Shown: positions 55,389 through 63,917 of the stretch, one piece after another
How positions within the stretch are numbered: position 1 is the stretch's first letter
Layout: each line of letters begins with the position of its first letter
From: Lactiplantibacillus pentosus
GTDB lineage: Bacteria > Bacillota > Bacilli > Lactobacillales > Lactobacillaceae
DNA: 64,000 nt
Assembly (NCBI RefSeq): GCF_003641185.1
Contig: NZ_CP032757.1
Coordinates: forward strand, 1,612,001-1,676,000
Direction of reading: 5' to 3'
Position numbers and translations under genes: made by a program
The notes under the pieces: generated by a model
Told to the model about the DNA's origin: nothing
Seen by the model: only the letters and a program-made list of their open reading frames with translations
The model's database searches: none

Positions 55389-56334
55389 TACAGACACACA
55401 AATCGATACGGCAACATTGAGTACTCACGGCAAACTGAGTACCTTTAACGAAGGCCTAAAAAAGGGTTTGGCCAATGGGGAACGGTTTACGGCCTTGATG
55501 GACCAATTGATCGACACGACCGATGGGGAAACTTTGTTGGCGGCTGCCCAAACGTTAGCTGATTTTAAGCTGGATACGGCCTACGTGACATTCCCACATC
55601 AGTATCAGAATGCGGATTACTACCTGATCTTTATGAGTCGTTTACTGGGGATGCACGGTGATGAACAGGCCGTTCTCAACTCACAACGCCATACTGAAGC
55701 GTTATACCACGTCTACAGCGCTTTGACCGATGACTATACGTTCTTGTATCAAGTTGTCGCAACGGGGAATGGTGGCGCTTACTACCGGGAACAAACGACC
55801 GGCGAACAACTCTTTTATATTAATCTAGAACGGCGCTTATTACGTTTCAATAGTACGGCGTTCACCAATTTATTTATTAATAAATTATTATTGAAGGGGA
55901 CGGGTATTGATCAGATCAATACGGTCTTGTCGACACTGATTAAGTTTGGTCACTGTTTACAGGATGATTTCGGTTTCAACGTTGATTTCAATATCTTGGA
56001 TGTTGCTAATGCGGCCAAGTATGAATTACGCGCCGCAGATTTGGACCAAGCAATCGTTGACAAGCTGTTTGTGAGCGCGGCGGAAAATGACTATATGTTG
56101 CGGAACTCACAGCAGGGCCATGGCGCGCAGATCGAACTACGGGCCGGGCTAACAGTCGACATTTTTGATGCGGCTGACGCCGGTGCGAGCCCTAAGTGGG
56201 TATTGACGGTGCATGATCCTGACCAAACGGTATCATGGTTCGACGTGCTCTTGCACTATGGGTTTATGCGCGACTGGTATCTAGATAATATCGACTCACT
56301 CGAAATAAAAGCGGATCCATTAGTATTTGCTTAA
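55378..56334 (+). CDS. protein of unknown function, partner of the preceding gene
   Basis: 318 residues, ATG 55378 inside the end of the previous gene. I do not recognise it. It has no signal peptide or membrane helix. Notable stretches are TFPHQYQNADYYLIFMSRLLG in its first third and a C-terminal WVLTVHDPDQTVSWFDVLLH. The overlap suggests the two proteins act together. The dUTPase gene begins 16 bases after its stop. Confidence 0.8.
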   Translation: MANNTDTQIDTATLSTHGKLSTFNEGLKKGLANGERFTALMDQLIDTTDGETLLAAAQTLADFKLDTAYVTFPHQYQNADYYLIFMSRLLGMHGDEQAVLNSQRHTEALYHVYSALTDDYTFLYQVVATGNGGAYYREQTTGEQLFYINLERRLLRFNSTAFTNLFINKLLLKGTGIDQINTVLSTLIKFGHCLQDDFGFNVDFNILDVANAAKYELRAADLDQAIVDKLFVSAAENDYMLRNSQQGHGAQIELRAGLTVDIFDAADAGASPKWVLTVHDPDQTVSWFDVLLHYGFMRDWYLDNIDSLEIKADPLVFA

Positions 56335-56349
56335 ACATGGGGGATTTTG

Positions 56350-56889
56350 ATGCTAGAATTAACGACATTGTTACAGCAATCTATTCGTCTCGACCGTGAT
56401 ATCACGGCTCGGCAACAAATTCATTGGCGGCCAGAAGAACGGCTACAAAATGCGATGGTCTCACTCGATGTGGAATTGGCAGAAATGGCCAATACATCGG
56501 AGTGGTTCAAGGTATGGAAAATTCATCGCGGCAAAGCTGATCCGGATAAGACGCATCGCGAGACACTCTTAAACGAATACGTCGACGCGATGGACTTCTT
56601 CTTCCTCGTCTCAGCGATTCAGCAGTGGACCCATCTCATCCCACTGACCGCTGAGCAATTACAGGAAATCGCAGCAAAGCCTGCCACTGATTTGAATAAG
56701 CAATACTTAGCCATCAAACATTTGGTCTATGATGCTTATTTCAATCATCGTCAAGAGAGCTATCGGCACGCTTGGCACGTTTTCTTGAAGATTGGGCTGG
56801 TGGACTTCGGCTTTACGCAAGACGAGATTCAGGCTGCGTTTACGGCTAAAAATCAAGTTAATCAGCAACGACAAGCAGATCACTATTAA
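56350..56889 (+). CDS. all-alpha dimeric dUTPase (dUTPase_2 family)
   Basis: 179 residues from ATG 56350 after GGGGG. Metal-binding acidic motifs of the MazG-like superfamily are visible: SLDVELAEMANTSEWFKVWK and LLNEYVDAMDFFF. It should hydrolyse dUTP to dUMP, keeping uracil out of DNA and feeding dTMP synthesis. It is the last gene of the 54501-56889 cluster. Assignment by motif is strong; the exact nucleotide preference is inferred. Confidence 0.88.
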   Translation: MLELTTLLQQSIRLDRDITARQQIHWRPEERLQNAMVSLDVELAEMANTSEWFKVWKIHRGKADPDKTHRETLLNEYVDAMDFFFLVSAIQQWTHLIPLTAEQLQEIAAKPATDLNKQYLAIKHLVYDAYFNHRQESYRHAWHVFLKIGLVDFGFTQDEIQAAFTAKNQVNQQRQADHY

Positions 56890-56938
56890 AAAAACCTAGT
56901 TACGCGAGCAAGCACATTCACGTAACTAGGTTTTTTAG
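56888..56938. terminator. bidirectional terminator after the dUTPase gene
   Basis: AAAAACCTAGTTACG pairs with CGTAACTAGGTTTTT. It is shared with the convergent gene at 56935-57273, whose stop lies inside it. Confidence 0.92.
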
Positions 56939-57273
56939 TCTGCCGTAATCAATTCGGCGTCGTTATCTGGATCTTGAGCCACCAGCTCGTTGACACGGTC
57001 AATCAATGTTTGTCGCTGGTCAAGGTCGTCATCACATTCAAAGAACGCACCTAATTCCTCGGCTAAAATATCTTTACCGGCGTCCATGTAGCGGTAATCG
57101 TTGCTGGTGATGGTATAGTGTTGGTGGTCAGGCATCCGCGCAATCACGCAACCAGTCGCAGATTTTCCTTTAGAGTCTTTGTCCGTAAACTCCACTGCCA
57201 GTACGAACGGCGTGTCAGTCGACCGGTCTTTGATGGCGTGGGCCACGTTACCGGCAATTGCTTCAAGTTTCAA
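56935..57273 (-). CDS. unrecognised acidic protein
   Basis: 112 residues from TTG 57273 with GAGGTGA upstream. Not recognised. Acidic overall, with beta-rich N-terminal half (PFVLAVEFTDKDSKGK, TGCVIARMPDHQHYTITSND) and an Asp/Glu-rich C-terminal helix (FFECDDDLDQRQTLIDRVNE). No membrane helix. It forms a minus-strand group with two further small genes. Confidence 0.65.
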   Translation of the reverse strand: MKLEAIAGNVAHAIKDRSTDTPFVLAVEFTDKDSKGKSATGCVIARMPDHQHYTITSNDYRYMDAGKDILAEELGAFFECDDDLDQRQTLIDRVNELVAQDPDNDAELITAD

Positions 57274-57342
57274 TACAGTTCACCTCAGGTCATATTATAC
57301 GCACTATTTGACCCTGATGCGAGCGCTGATTTGATCGTAGAA

Positions 57343-57543
57343 TCAATCGAGCAACTGTTCCGCGCGTTGCTTTTTCGCGGCATAAAACTGGTTGAACGCG
57401 CGGTAGGCTAGTATCGTCAGTCGGTAGTGTCGTTGTGCGACCAGTAAATTGTTGTGAAATTCAAACGTTGCGCGTCCTTGTTGAATAAACGTGAGCGTGT
57501 CATTGAGATAAATGTTGCTGCTGATGCCATGACGGATTAACAT
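57343..57543 (-). CDS. small protein of unknown function
   Basis: 66 residues, ATG 57543, with AGGGGGG about 10 bases upstream. Not recognised. The C terminus is basic and helical (YAAKKQRAEQLL). Retained because of the ribosome binding site and orientation shared with its neighbours; it could still be spurious. Confidence 0.5.
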   Translation of the reverse strand: MLIRHGISSNIYLNDTLTFIQQGRATFEFHNNLLVAQRHYRLTILAYRAFNQFYAAKKQRAEQLLD

Positions 57544-57665
57544 TGGTGAACGCCCCCCTGAGGTCTATTAATAAGCCTATTTTAATCCCGTTGGTCGGTG
57601 GGGTGGTCACGATGCACTTGGATTGTTGGGTCAGCGAATGTTAGTTGGGATGAGTCAGTTCAGGT

Positions 57666-58022
57666 TTACTTGCTTCCAATGTCGCCCATATACGCCACTA
57701 GCATTGAAGAAAGCGTCAAACTCATGATTTTGAATAAAGGTTGGACTGGTGTATTAGTAACTAGTGACGTGTCTCCGATAAGAATAGCTATGGCGATCAA
57801 TGATGGTACTATTGTCCACGAGACGGTCGTATCTAGCTGTTTAATTGGGTCGAAGGCAACTTGATGATGGTTTACGACAAAAGACAAGAACGCGAGGATC
57901 CAAATCTCGATTGCGCAGCTCACCCATTGTGGGACGTCGGGATAAGCGTTGCCAATTATCGCACTGAATATCACTGTGGCAGAGCTTACAATAAAGTTGA
58001 TAGTTTTTTCGTCTTGTGTCAT
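57666..58022 (-). CDS. small membrane protein of unknown function
   Basis: 118 residues, ATG 58022, with AAGGAGG about 10 bases upstream. Four hydrophobic segments (about 8-27, 33-50, 67-86 and 95-113) make a four-helix membrane protein. No family recognised. It overlaps an opposite-strand open frame that lacks such a site. Confidence 0.7.
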   Translation of the reverse strand: MTQDEKTINFIVSSATVIFSAIIGNAYPDVPQWVSCAIEIWILAFLSFVVNHHQVAFDPIKQLDTTVSWTIVPSLIAIAILIGDTSLVTNTPVQPLFKIMSLTLSSMLVAYMGDIGSK

Positions 58023-58139
58023 AAAAAAGTTTCCTCCTTGGTTGGTGTATTTCCATCCTAATTAAAGTTTCCTCAACTGGAAAATTCACCCTGGTTATTT
58101 GTCAGTAACTGGATTTTTATTCAATGTTTAAATAATAAA

Positions 58140-58168
58140 TTGACACACTTCCACAACTTAACTATAAT
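58140..58168 (+). promoter_or_regulatory. promoter of the tRNA-Arg gene
   Basis: Perfect consensus: TTGACA at 58140-58145 and TATAAT at 58163-58168 with a 17-base spacer, 13 bases before the mature tRNA end. Confidence 0.9.
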
Positions 58169-58181
58169 TAATCTTGTTGTT

Positions 58182-58255
58182 GTCATGGTAGCTCAACTGG
58201 ATAGAGCATCCGCCTTCTAAGCGGAGGGTTGTGAGTTCAAGTCTCACTCGTGACA
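58182..58255 (+). tRNA. tRNA-Arg (anticodon TCT)
   Basis: All four arms fold: acceptor GTCATGG with TCGTGAC, D-arm GCTC/GAGC, anticodon stem TCCGC/GCGGA with loop CTTCTAA (anticodon TCT, reading AGA/AGG), and T-arm GTGAG/CTCAC. The discriminator is A and CCA is not encoded. It has its own promoter and terminator. Confidence 0.97.
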
Positions 58256-58278
58256 TATTAGAAGCTATTGGTGCAAAA

Positions 58279-58331
58279 CAAAAAATCAGGAATCTTGTTA
58301 AATCAACGTTTAACGGGGTTCCTGATTTTTC
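58279..58331 (+). terminator. terminator after tRNA-Arg
   Basis: AAAATCAGGAA pairs with TTCCTGATTTT over a loop of about 25 bases containing GTTAAAT/GTTTAAC. Confidence 0.85.
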
Positions 58332-58339
58332 GTGTGTCT

Positions 58340-59010
58340 TTAAAAACTGTAGCTATTGAAAAAATGTGCACAAAATGTGCTCATGAAATTGACGTCTTAT
58401 TTTGTTTTTAGAATGACTGGTCAGCCGGATAAGAAAATTATTTGTGTCATCAACGTTGCTGGCAACTGCAAGCAAAATATGGTCAATGGTCACTAGGTCA
58501 ATTTGATATTGACGGCTATTTTGGGATGTGGACGTAATTTTGACACGACAGAAAACTGTCTTCCGGCAGGCATGCTGTTCGCAGGACGAATTAAGAGTTA
58601 GCATCAGTCGTTCAGAAATAGTTTCGATTCTAGCGAATACACCAAACTTATATTGTTGAATTGTAATATTTGTAACAGAACTGTGTTAATAAAAAGTAAG
58701 CACATCAGCTCAATTGAATCACGTGGAGAATTTTGCCGATAAAAACGCTGTTGATCGTAGGACTTAAATTTTTTTCGGCTAAGACAGATCATTTTCAGAA
58801 AAACGCCCGGGTATAAACCCTTTAATGACAGTCACAATGTCGGTGATTACACGAAAATAAATGACTTAAAAATCCAAGCTAAAACGAGACTAAAAAAGGG
58901 AAATTAACCAACAACCATTAAGAAAAGTTAAAGAAATGCAAAAAAAGCATTAAACCGATTTGTTTCACTTGAAATATTGCTGTAACAAAACGATAATAAT
59001 CATGTAACAA
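58340..59010. other. AT-rich gene-free stretch after tRNA-Arg
   Basis: About 670 bases with stop codons in all frames at short distance. Two minus-strand open frames exist (58353-58604 and 58604-58792), but neither has a ribosome binding site or family resemblance. tRNA 3' ends are common integration sites, so this may be an old insertion scar, but no integrase or repeated tRNA end is visible. Confidence 0.35.
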
Positions 59011-59025
59011 GGAAGGAGAATTCTT

Positions 59026-59151
59026 ATGGGTTCAGTAGTTGCAATTGTCGGTATCATCGCCATCGCTGGTGGCGTCCAATATTATTCAAACTTTGTTGCC
59101 AAAGAGAATGCAAGCAGTAAGCATTTCACTGCTTCCCGTAATGACCGTTAG
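59026..59151 (+). CDS. small membrane protein, 41 residues
   Basis: ATG 59026 follows AAGGAAGGAG at ideal spacing. The peptide begins MGSVVAIVGIIAIAGGVQYY, a single membrane helix, then a polar tail with KENASSK and a basic end. It is terminated by the strong hairpin just downstream. No family recognised, but the start signal and terminator support a real gene. Confidence 0.65.
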   Translation: MGSVVAIVGIIAIAGGVQYYSNFVAKENASSKHFTASRNDR

Positions 59152-59193
59152 TCAACGGGGATTCTTACGCACATCGGTATTATACAATCAAAT

Positions 59194-59236
59194 TAAAAAA
59201 AGAACTGCTCATCGTAATGAGCAGTTCTTTTTTTAA
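59194..59236. terminator. bidirectional terminator
   Basis: AAAAAAGAACTGCTCAT, loop CGTA, and the perfect complement with a T run; it lies between the two small convergent genes. Confidence 0.93.
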
Positions 59237-59392
59237 TTACTTAAGTTTTGGTGCTTTTTCGATGGTGTCAGTCTTGCCGGCAGCCCAACGTTGGATAGCA
59301 GCAATTTCTTTTTCGCGACGAACGCGCTTTTGCTTGCCTGCAACTGGCCGACGTGCTGCCCAGGTGTTATATGGTTTTGCAACAACAGTCAT
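59237..59392 (-). CDS. small basic protein of unknown function
   Basis: 51 residues, ATG 59392, with AAAGGAGGG about 10 bases upstream; longer in-frame starts have no site. Basic centre (RRPVAGKQKRVRREKE) and no membrane helix. Probably a lactobacillus-specific small protein. The next 400 bases to 59792 hold no other gene that I can see. Confidence 0.65.
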   Translation of the reverse strand: MTVVAKPYNTWAARRPVAGKQKRVRREKEIAAIQRWAAGKTDTIEKAPKLK

Positions 59393-59792
59393 AAGAGATG
59401 TCCCTCCTTTGATTAGTCCAATAACGACTATATTAAACAAGAATAGTGTACATTGCAACCGAATTAACAGGAAAAGCCAGACTTTTCCTAAAAATTGCAT
59501 TATTAGTATACCGGTTATTTTACCTGGTTGTCAAGATAAAATCCTTTACAGCGATGCTTACGGTGCCTGATTATGGATCAAGGTGCGATGAAATGGGTGA
59601 GAAATTACCAGTAGAGGACGCTCAAAGCCCGCTATGTCGGCAAGATTGCCTTCCCTAGAGTAGTGGCGCTTGCCTTGATATTCTGTTTGATGTTAGACGT
59701 AATTAAACTTTTTGTCCGGGTAATCAGTAACTGTTAGACGCTCTTACTAATTAATGTTATATTAGTTATGAAATGAAAGTAGGGAAGTAAAC

Positions 59793-60422
59793 ATGAGCCA
59801 TGAAGTGGACCCGCGCGTCGATAAAACTCGGCGCCGACTAAGAAAAGCATTAATTACCTTATTACAAACAGAATCAGTGGAGAACATCTCTGTGCAAAAA
59901 TTGACCAGTACGGCGTCAGTGACGCGCGGAACTTTTTACCTTCATTATAAGGACAAACCCGCCTTTGTTGATCAGGCCCTCGATGATTTGGTCACGGAGC
60001 TGTTTGAGACGGCGATGGTCACGGTGTCGGTCGGAGATATTATGACTAATCCAATCGATCCGTTGCAACGTGTGCAGGTGCTGTCGCTATCGAAAGCACT
60101 GGGCTATATTAGTCAGCATGCAGAAGCCTTCGAGACCCTCTTGCTCCATCAACGGCAGTTAGCGGTGAACCAGCGCATCAACCAGCAGATGACGACTTGG
60201 ATGGACAAATTTTATCATCAATTTGAAGCGCAATTTGCAGATTTGGAAGTGCCGGTCAGCATTCAAATCGCTTATTATGTTTCTGCGACAGTCGGGTTGA
60301 TTACGGACTGGCTGGAAAATGACATGATCTATACGCCACATTATTTGACGAAGTGTATCAAAAAGATGCATCATTTAATGACGATGAGTAATATCAGTTT
60401 TACTGATTTTTTTGTCAAATAA
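59793..60422 (+). CDS. TetR/AcrR-family transcriptional regulator
   Basis: 209 residues, ATG 59793 after AGGGAAG. The N-terminal helix-turn-helix is typical (RLRKALITLLQTESVENISV and TSTASVTRGTFYLHYKDK). The C-terminal ligand domain resembles the TetR_C group found next to transporters or dihydroxyacetone kinase genes. No obvious target is adjacent; rplU follows with its own promoter. Confidence 0.9.
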   Translation: MSHEVDPRVDKTRRRLRKALITLLQTESVENISVQKLTSTASVTRGTFYLHYKDKPAFVDQALDDLVTELFETAMVTVSVGDIMTNPIDPLQRVQVLSLSKALGYISQHAEAFETLLLHQRQLAVNQRINQQMTTWMDKFYHQFEAQFADLEVPVSIQIAYYVSATVGLITDWLENDMIYTPHYLTKCIKKMHHLMTMSNISFTDFFVK

Positions 60423-60431
60423 AATCATTGC

Positions 60432-60460
60432 TTGACTATTGAATGGAAATTTGATAATAT
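60432..60460 (+). promoter_or_regulatory. promoter of the rplU operon
   Basis: TTGACT at 60432-60437 and TAATAT at 60455-60460 with a 17-base spacer. Confidence 0.75.
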
Positions 60461-60467
60461 TTTCCTG

Positions 60468-60579
60468 TTGTATTTGTGGACTTCTACAGCTACAACCGCA
60501 CGGATTGAGTCTTAAGTTCAGCAATGGCACTTACATTCGGCGAGTCTAAGTGATTCATAATTTAAGGAGGTGCACAAAC
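60468..60579 (+). promoter_or_regulatory. probable L21 leader (autoregulatory 5' UTR)
   Basis: About 110 bases between the promoter and rplU contain paired segments (GAGTCTTAAG with repeats of GAGTCTAAG further down) at the position of the known Firmicutes L21 leader. The leader is thought to bind L21. Assigned by position and general look; I could not verify a consensus fold. Confidence 0.5.
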
Positions 60580-60888
60580 GTGTACGCAATTATTGTAACT
60601 GGTGGTAAACAATATAAAGTTGAAGCAGGCCAAGCAATTTACGTTGAAAAGCTTGACGCTGCTGCTGGCGACAAGGTAACTTTTGATCAAGTTGTCTTTG
60701 TTGGTGGCGACACAACTAAGGTTGGAACACCTACTGTTGATGGTGCGACGGTTGAAGGTACTGTTGAAAAGCAGGGCCGTGGCCGTAAAGTGGTTACTTT
60801 CAAGTACAAGGCTAAGAAAGGCCAACATACTAAGAAGGGTCATCGCCAACCATACACTAAGGTAACGATCGACACAATTAATGCATAA
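60580..60888 (+). CDS. rplU: 50S ribosomal protein L21
   Basis: 102 residues from GTG 60580 after AAGGAGG; the peptide starts [18 protein letters not shown], the L21 start. The signature [20 protein letters not shown] is near the C terminus. First gene of rplU-prp-rpmA. Confidence 0.98.
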   Translation: MYAIIVTGGKQYKVEAGQAIYVEKLDAAAGDKVTFDQVVFVGGDTTKVGTPTVDGATVEGTVEKQGRGRKVVTFKYKAKKGQHTKKGHRQPYTKVTIDTINA

Positions 60889-60910
60889 TTAAGAAAGTAG
60901 GCATTCCTTT

Positions 60911-61246
60911 ATGATTCAGGCAACCATTTCCCGTAATGCGACCGGTCAGGTGACCGCTTTTAAGTTAACGGGACATGCTGATTCAGGTGCTTATGGACAA
61001 GACATCGTTTGTGCGGCGGTTTCGGTGTTAGCAATTAGTACGATCAATGGGATTGAACAAGTTGCCCACTTACAACCCGCAGTGCAAAGTGATGAAACCA
61101 ATGGTGGTTTGTTGATTGCGGACTTTACCAAGCTTGACTTGGCGAACACCCAATTACAGACGTTACTGGCGAGTTTCACACTTGGTTTGAACGATGTGGC
61201 CGCGAACTATGGAGATTACATCCAAGTTCGCGAACAAACACGATAA
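60911..61246 (+). CDS. prp: ribosomal-processing cysteine protease Prp
   Basis: 111 residues. Catalytic His and Cys are in LTGHADSGAYGQDIVCAAVS, the family signature. Prp removes the N-terminal extension of L27. It lies between rplU and rpmA, as always in Firmicutes that need this processing. Confidence 0.97.
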   Translation: MIQATISRNATGQVTAFKLTGHADSGAYGQDIVCAAVSVLAISTINGIEQVAHLQPAVQSDETNGGLLIADFTKLDLANTQLQTLLASFTLGLNDVAANYGDYIQVREQTR

Positions 61247-61270
61247 CCACATTCGGAGGTGGACTTTACT

Positions 61271-61549
61271 ATGTTAATGAACTTGCAATTCTTCTCTCAC
61301 CATAAAGGTGGCGGTTCAACTGCCAACGGTCGGGATTCAGCTGGTCGGCGTTTAGGTGCCAAGCGGGCTGACGGCCAAACTGTTAAGAATGGGAACATTC
61401 TTTATCGTCAACGCGGAACCCATATTTACCCAGGTGTAAACGTTGGCCGTGGTGGCGACGATACATTATTTGCAATGGCTGACGGTGTCGTTCGTTTTGA
61501 ACGCAAAGGTCGCGACAAGCGCCAAGTTTCTGTTTACCCAGCAAAATAA
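61271..61549 (+). CDS. rpmA: 50S ribosomal protein L27 with cleavable N-terminal extension
   Basis: 92 residues from ATG 61271, with GGAGGTGG upstream. The N terminus reads [20 protein letters not shown]. The LQFF segment is the Prp cleavage site, giving a mature start at SHHKGG. L27 reaches the peptidyl transferase centre, so uncleaved protein is harmful. GTG 61259 overlaps the ribosome binding site and is rejected. Confidence 0.98.
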   Translation: MLMNLQFFSHHKGGGSTANGRDSAGRRLGAKRADGQTVKNGNILYRQRGTHIYPGVNVGRGGDDTLFAMADGVVRFERKGRDKRQVSVYPAK

Positions 61550-61555
61550 TTTTTG

Positions 61556-61585
61556 AAGAGCCTCTGCATGGAGGCTCTTTTTTTG
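61556..61585 (+). terminator. intrinsic terminator after rpmA
   Basis: AGAGCCTC, loop TGCATG, GAGGCTCT, then seven T. Confidence 0.93.
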
Positions 61586-61718
61586 TGACGCCAACGCATA
61601 AGCTCAGGTGGCGACGGTGCTAATTTTACCGTTGACTGGATGCGCCATTGAAATCATTAGCTTCAGGTTTTGGAAAGTTTGGTATAATGAAGCGTGAGGT
61701 TATGATGGGAGTGACAGT

Positions 61719-62783
61719 ATGAAAACTCGAGTTGAGCGGTTACAAGATCAGTTTGATCCACTGAAAATCGATGCATTCTTGGTTTCTAGCGGTGCAAACC
61801 TGCAATATTTGACTGGAATGGCAGACATGGCCGGTGACGGTTACTTGCTTGTGTTGGCGAATGACGCTTATCTGGTGACGGATGCCCGTTACCAGACTGC
61901 ATTTGCTAGCCGTTATGATGACCAGCACTTAGTCATTACCCGTGATTATCTGGGGGCCGTTTGTGATATTATTGAACGGACGCACACTGGTGTCATGGGA
62001 TTTGAGGCGGAGATTCCATATTCAGCCTACAGCTATTTGGATGAGAACTTGGTCAGTGACTTGGTGGCACTGCCAGACGTTGTCGACGATTTGCGCATCA
62101 CTAAGGAACCTGATGAGCTGACCAAGCTCCGTGCTAGCGCTAAGTTGGCGGATGCCGGTTTTGAGTACGTGACCAGCATCGTTCGTCCTGGCATGCGTGA
62201 GATTGATGTCAGCAACTTGCTAGATGCCTTTATGCGCACACATGGCGCTAGTGGGCCATCTTTCACCACCATCGTGCTCGGTGGCGCACGGGCGGCCTTG
62301 CCACACGGGACGGCCTCGGATGCGCTACTTAAGGCGGGGCAGCTGGTTACATTGGACTTTGGCTATTTTCTAAATGGCTATACTTCTGATATGACCCGGA
62401 CCTTTGCGCTTGGAACGCCGGATGCCAAACTGGCAACGGCTTACCAAGCGGTTCAAGCGGCGCAACAGGCAGTGGTGGATCAGGTGAAGGCTGGTGCAGC
62501 GACGGCTGAGCTAGATGCAGTTGGTCGTCAACTTTTGACGGATGCCGGCTACGGTCCCGCATTCAACCATGGGATGGGCCACGGGATTGGTTTAGCAATT
62601 CATGAAGGGCCGCTGATTTCTAAAAACACGACCGGGGTCTTAGTGCCCAATAGTGTGGTAACCGTTGAACCTGGCGTTTATTTCCCTGATTTGGGTGGCA
62701 TGCGCATCGAGGATGACGTGCTCGTGACTGCGACCGGACATGAACGACTGACACAGGCCACTCGTGATTTACTGATTTTATAG
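61719..62783 (+). CDS. M24-family Xaa-Pro peptidase (aminopeptidase P-like)
   Basis: 354 residues, ATG 61719 after GGGAG. A creatinase-like N-terminal domain precedes the pita-bread fold. Metal ligands are in LDFGYFLNGYTSDMTRTFA, GMGHGIGLAIHE and TVEPGVYFPDLGGMRIEDD. It removes N-terminal residues before proline, likely from peptides. The position just before efp is conserved in Firmicutes. Confidence 0.95.
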   Translation: MKTRVERLQDQFDPLKIDAFLVSSGANLQYLTGMADMAGDGYLLVLANDAYLVTDARYQTAFASRYDDQHLVITRDYLGAVCDIIERTHTGVMGFEAEIPYSAYSYLDENLVSDLVALPDVVDDLRITKEPDELTKLRASAKLADAGFEYVTSIVRPGMREIDVSNLLDAFMRTHGASGPSFTTIVLGGARAALPHGTASDALLKAGQLVTLDFGYFLNGYTSDMTRTFALGTPDAKLATAYQAVQAAQQAVVDQVKAGAATAELDAVGRQLLTDAGYGPAFNHGMGHGIGLAIHEGPLISKNTTGVLVPNSVVTVEPGVYFPDLGGMRIEDDVLVTATGHERLTQATRDLLIL

Positions 62784-62853
62784 TTAAGACAGTTGCCACA
62801 ACGGCCTGGTCTTGTTATAGTTATAAAGATATCTTTGAGGAGGATTTTTTTAA

Positions 62854-63411
62854 ATGATTTCAACAGCAGATTTTAAAAATGGTTTGACCATTGAAGTAGA
62901 CAACGCAATTTGGCGCATCGTGGAATTCCAGCACGTTAAGCCTGGTAAGGGTGGCGCCTTTGTTCGTTCAAAGCTTAAGAACTTACGGACGGGTGCGGTT
63001 CAAGACAAGACGTTCCGTGCCGGTGCTCGGATGGAACAAGCCCCAATCGAAAAGAGTACGATGCAGTACCTTTACGCCGATGGTGACAGTTATGTCTTCA
63101 TGAATACTGAAACTTACGAACAAATCGAAATTCCTGGCGACCACATTCAAAACGAATTGAAGTTCTTGAAGGAAAACATGGAAGTTCAAGTAACGCTATA
63201 CAAGGGTGAAGTGTTAGGGATTGATTTACCAAACACAGTTACTTTGGAAGTTGCCGAAACTGAACCTGGTATCAAAGGTGACACGGCTTCTGGTGGTTCA
63301 AAGCCAGCAACGTTGGAAACTGGTGCGATCATTCAAGTGCCATTCTTCGTTAAGGCGGGCGACAAGTTGATCGTCAACACCGTTGATTCCACTTACGTTT
63401 CACGGGCTTAA
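62854..63411 (+). CDS. efp: elongation factor P
   Basis: 185 residues. KOW-like N-terminal domain, modification loop KPGKGGAF with Lys near residue 32, and two OB domains ending in [12 protein letters not shown] rescues ribosomes stalled at polyproline. Start ATG 62854 follows GAGGAGG. It leads efp-asp23-nusB. Confidence 0.98.
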   Translation: MISTADFKNGLTIEVDNAIWRIVEFQHVKPGKGGAFVRSKLKNLRTGAVQDKTFRAGARMEQAPIEKSTMQYLYADGDSYVFMNTETYEQIEIPGDHIQNELKFLKENMEVQVTLYKGEVLGIDLPNTVTLEVAETEPGIKGDTASGGSKPATLETGAIIQVPFFVKAGDKLIVNTVDSTYVSRA

Positions 63412-63458
63412 TTTCAACGAACTAATACCGGCAAACATGGAATTGGAGGAATGTCAAA

Positions 63459-63917
63459 ATGGCTGACAGTAGCAACATTACGTTACAAACCAAAGAACCC
63501 AGCTTAGGACAAATTCAAATTGCACCAGAAGTGCTTGAAATCATCGTTGGCATCGCCGTAAGTCAAATTGATGGCGTCAACCGGATGCGTGGAACGATTT
63601 CTTCCAGTGTAAATGAGTTGTTCGGTCGCAAGAAAAATCTTGGTAAGGGTGTCAAGCTGACAATCGTCGATTCACAAATTAGTGTGGACGTTTATGCTTA
63701 CTTAGACTATGGTGTGTCAGTGCCGAAAGTGGCGTTGGCGATTCAGGATAAGGTCAAGCAACAGATTTTATTCATGACTGACCTAGCACTGAGCGAAGTA
63801 AACGTGCATATCACGGGTATCGTGACTGAAAAGACTGAGAGTGCGATCGATCCAAACAACTTGTTTGGCGATGAAGACACCACTGCCGATGAAAATGAAG
63901 ATGGTGAAGAATCGTGA
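63459..63917 (+). CDS. Asp23/Gls24-family protein (YqhY-like)
   Basis: 152 residues. The Asp23 domain spans about 20-115 (GQIQIAPEVLEIIVGIAVSQ). The C-terminal tail is acidic (DEDTTADENEDGEES). YqhY-type proteins sit between efp and nusB and have been linked to fatty-acid control via acetyl-CoA carboxylase in Bacillus. Its TGA overlaps the nusB GTG by 4 bases. Confidence 0.94.
   Translation: MADSSNITLQTKEPSLGQIQIAPEVLEIIVGIAVSQIDGVNRMRGTISSSVNELFGRKKNLGKGVKLTIVDSQISVDVYAYLDYGVSVPKVALAIQDKVKQQILFMTDLALSEVNVHITGIVTEKTESAIDPNNLFGDEDTTADENEDGEES

Noticed and set aside
57598..57864. Plus-strand open frame of 88 codons
   Set aside because: Lies opposite the four-helix membrane protein gene, which has the better start signal and coherent membrane segments.
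58353..58792. Two adjoining minus-strand open frames after tRNA-Arg
   Set aside because: No ribosome binding sites, no family pattern, low-complexity AT-rich sequence.
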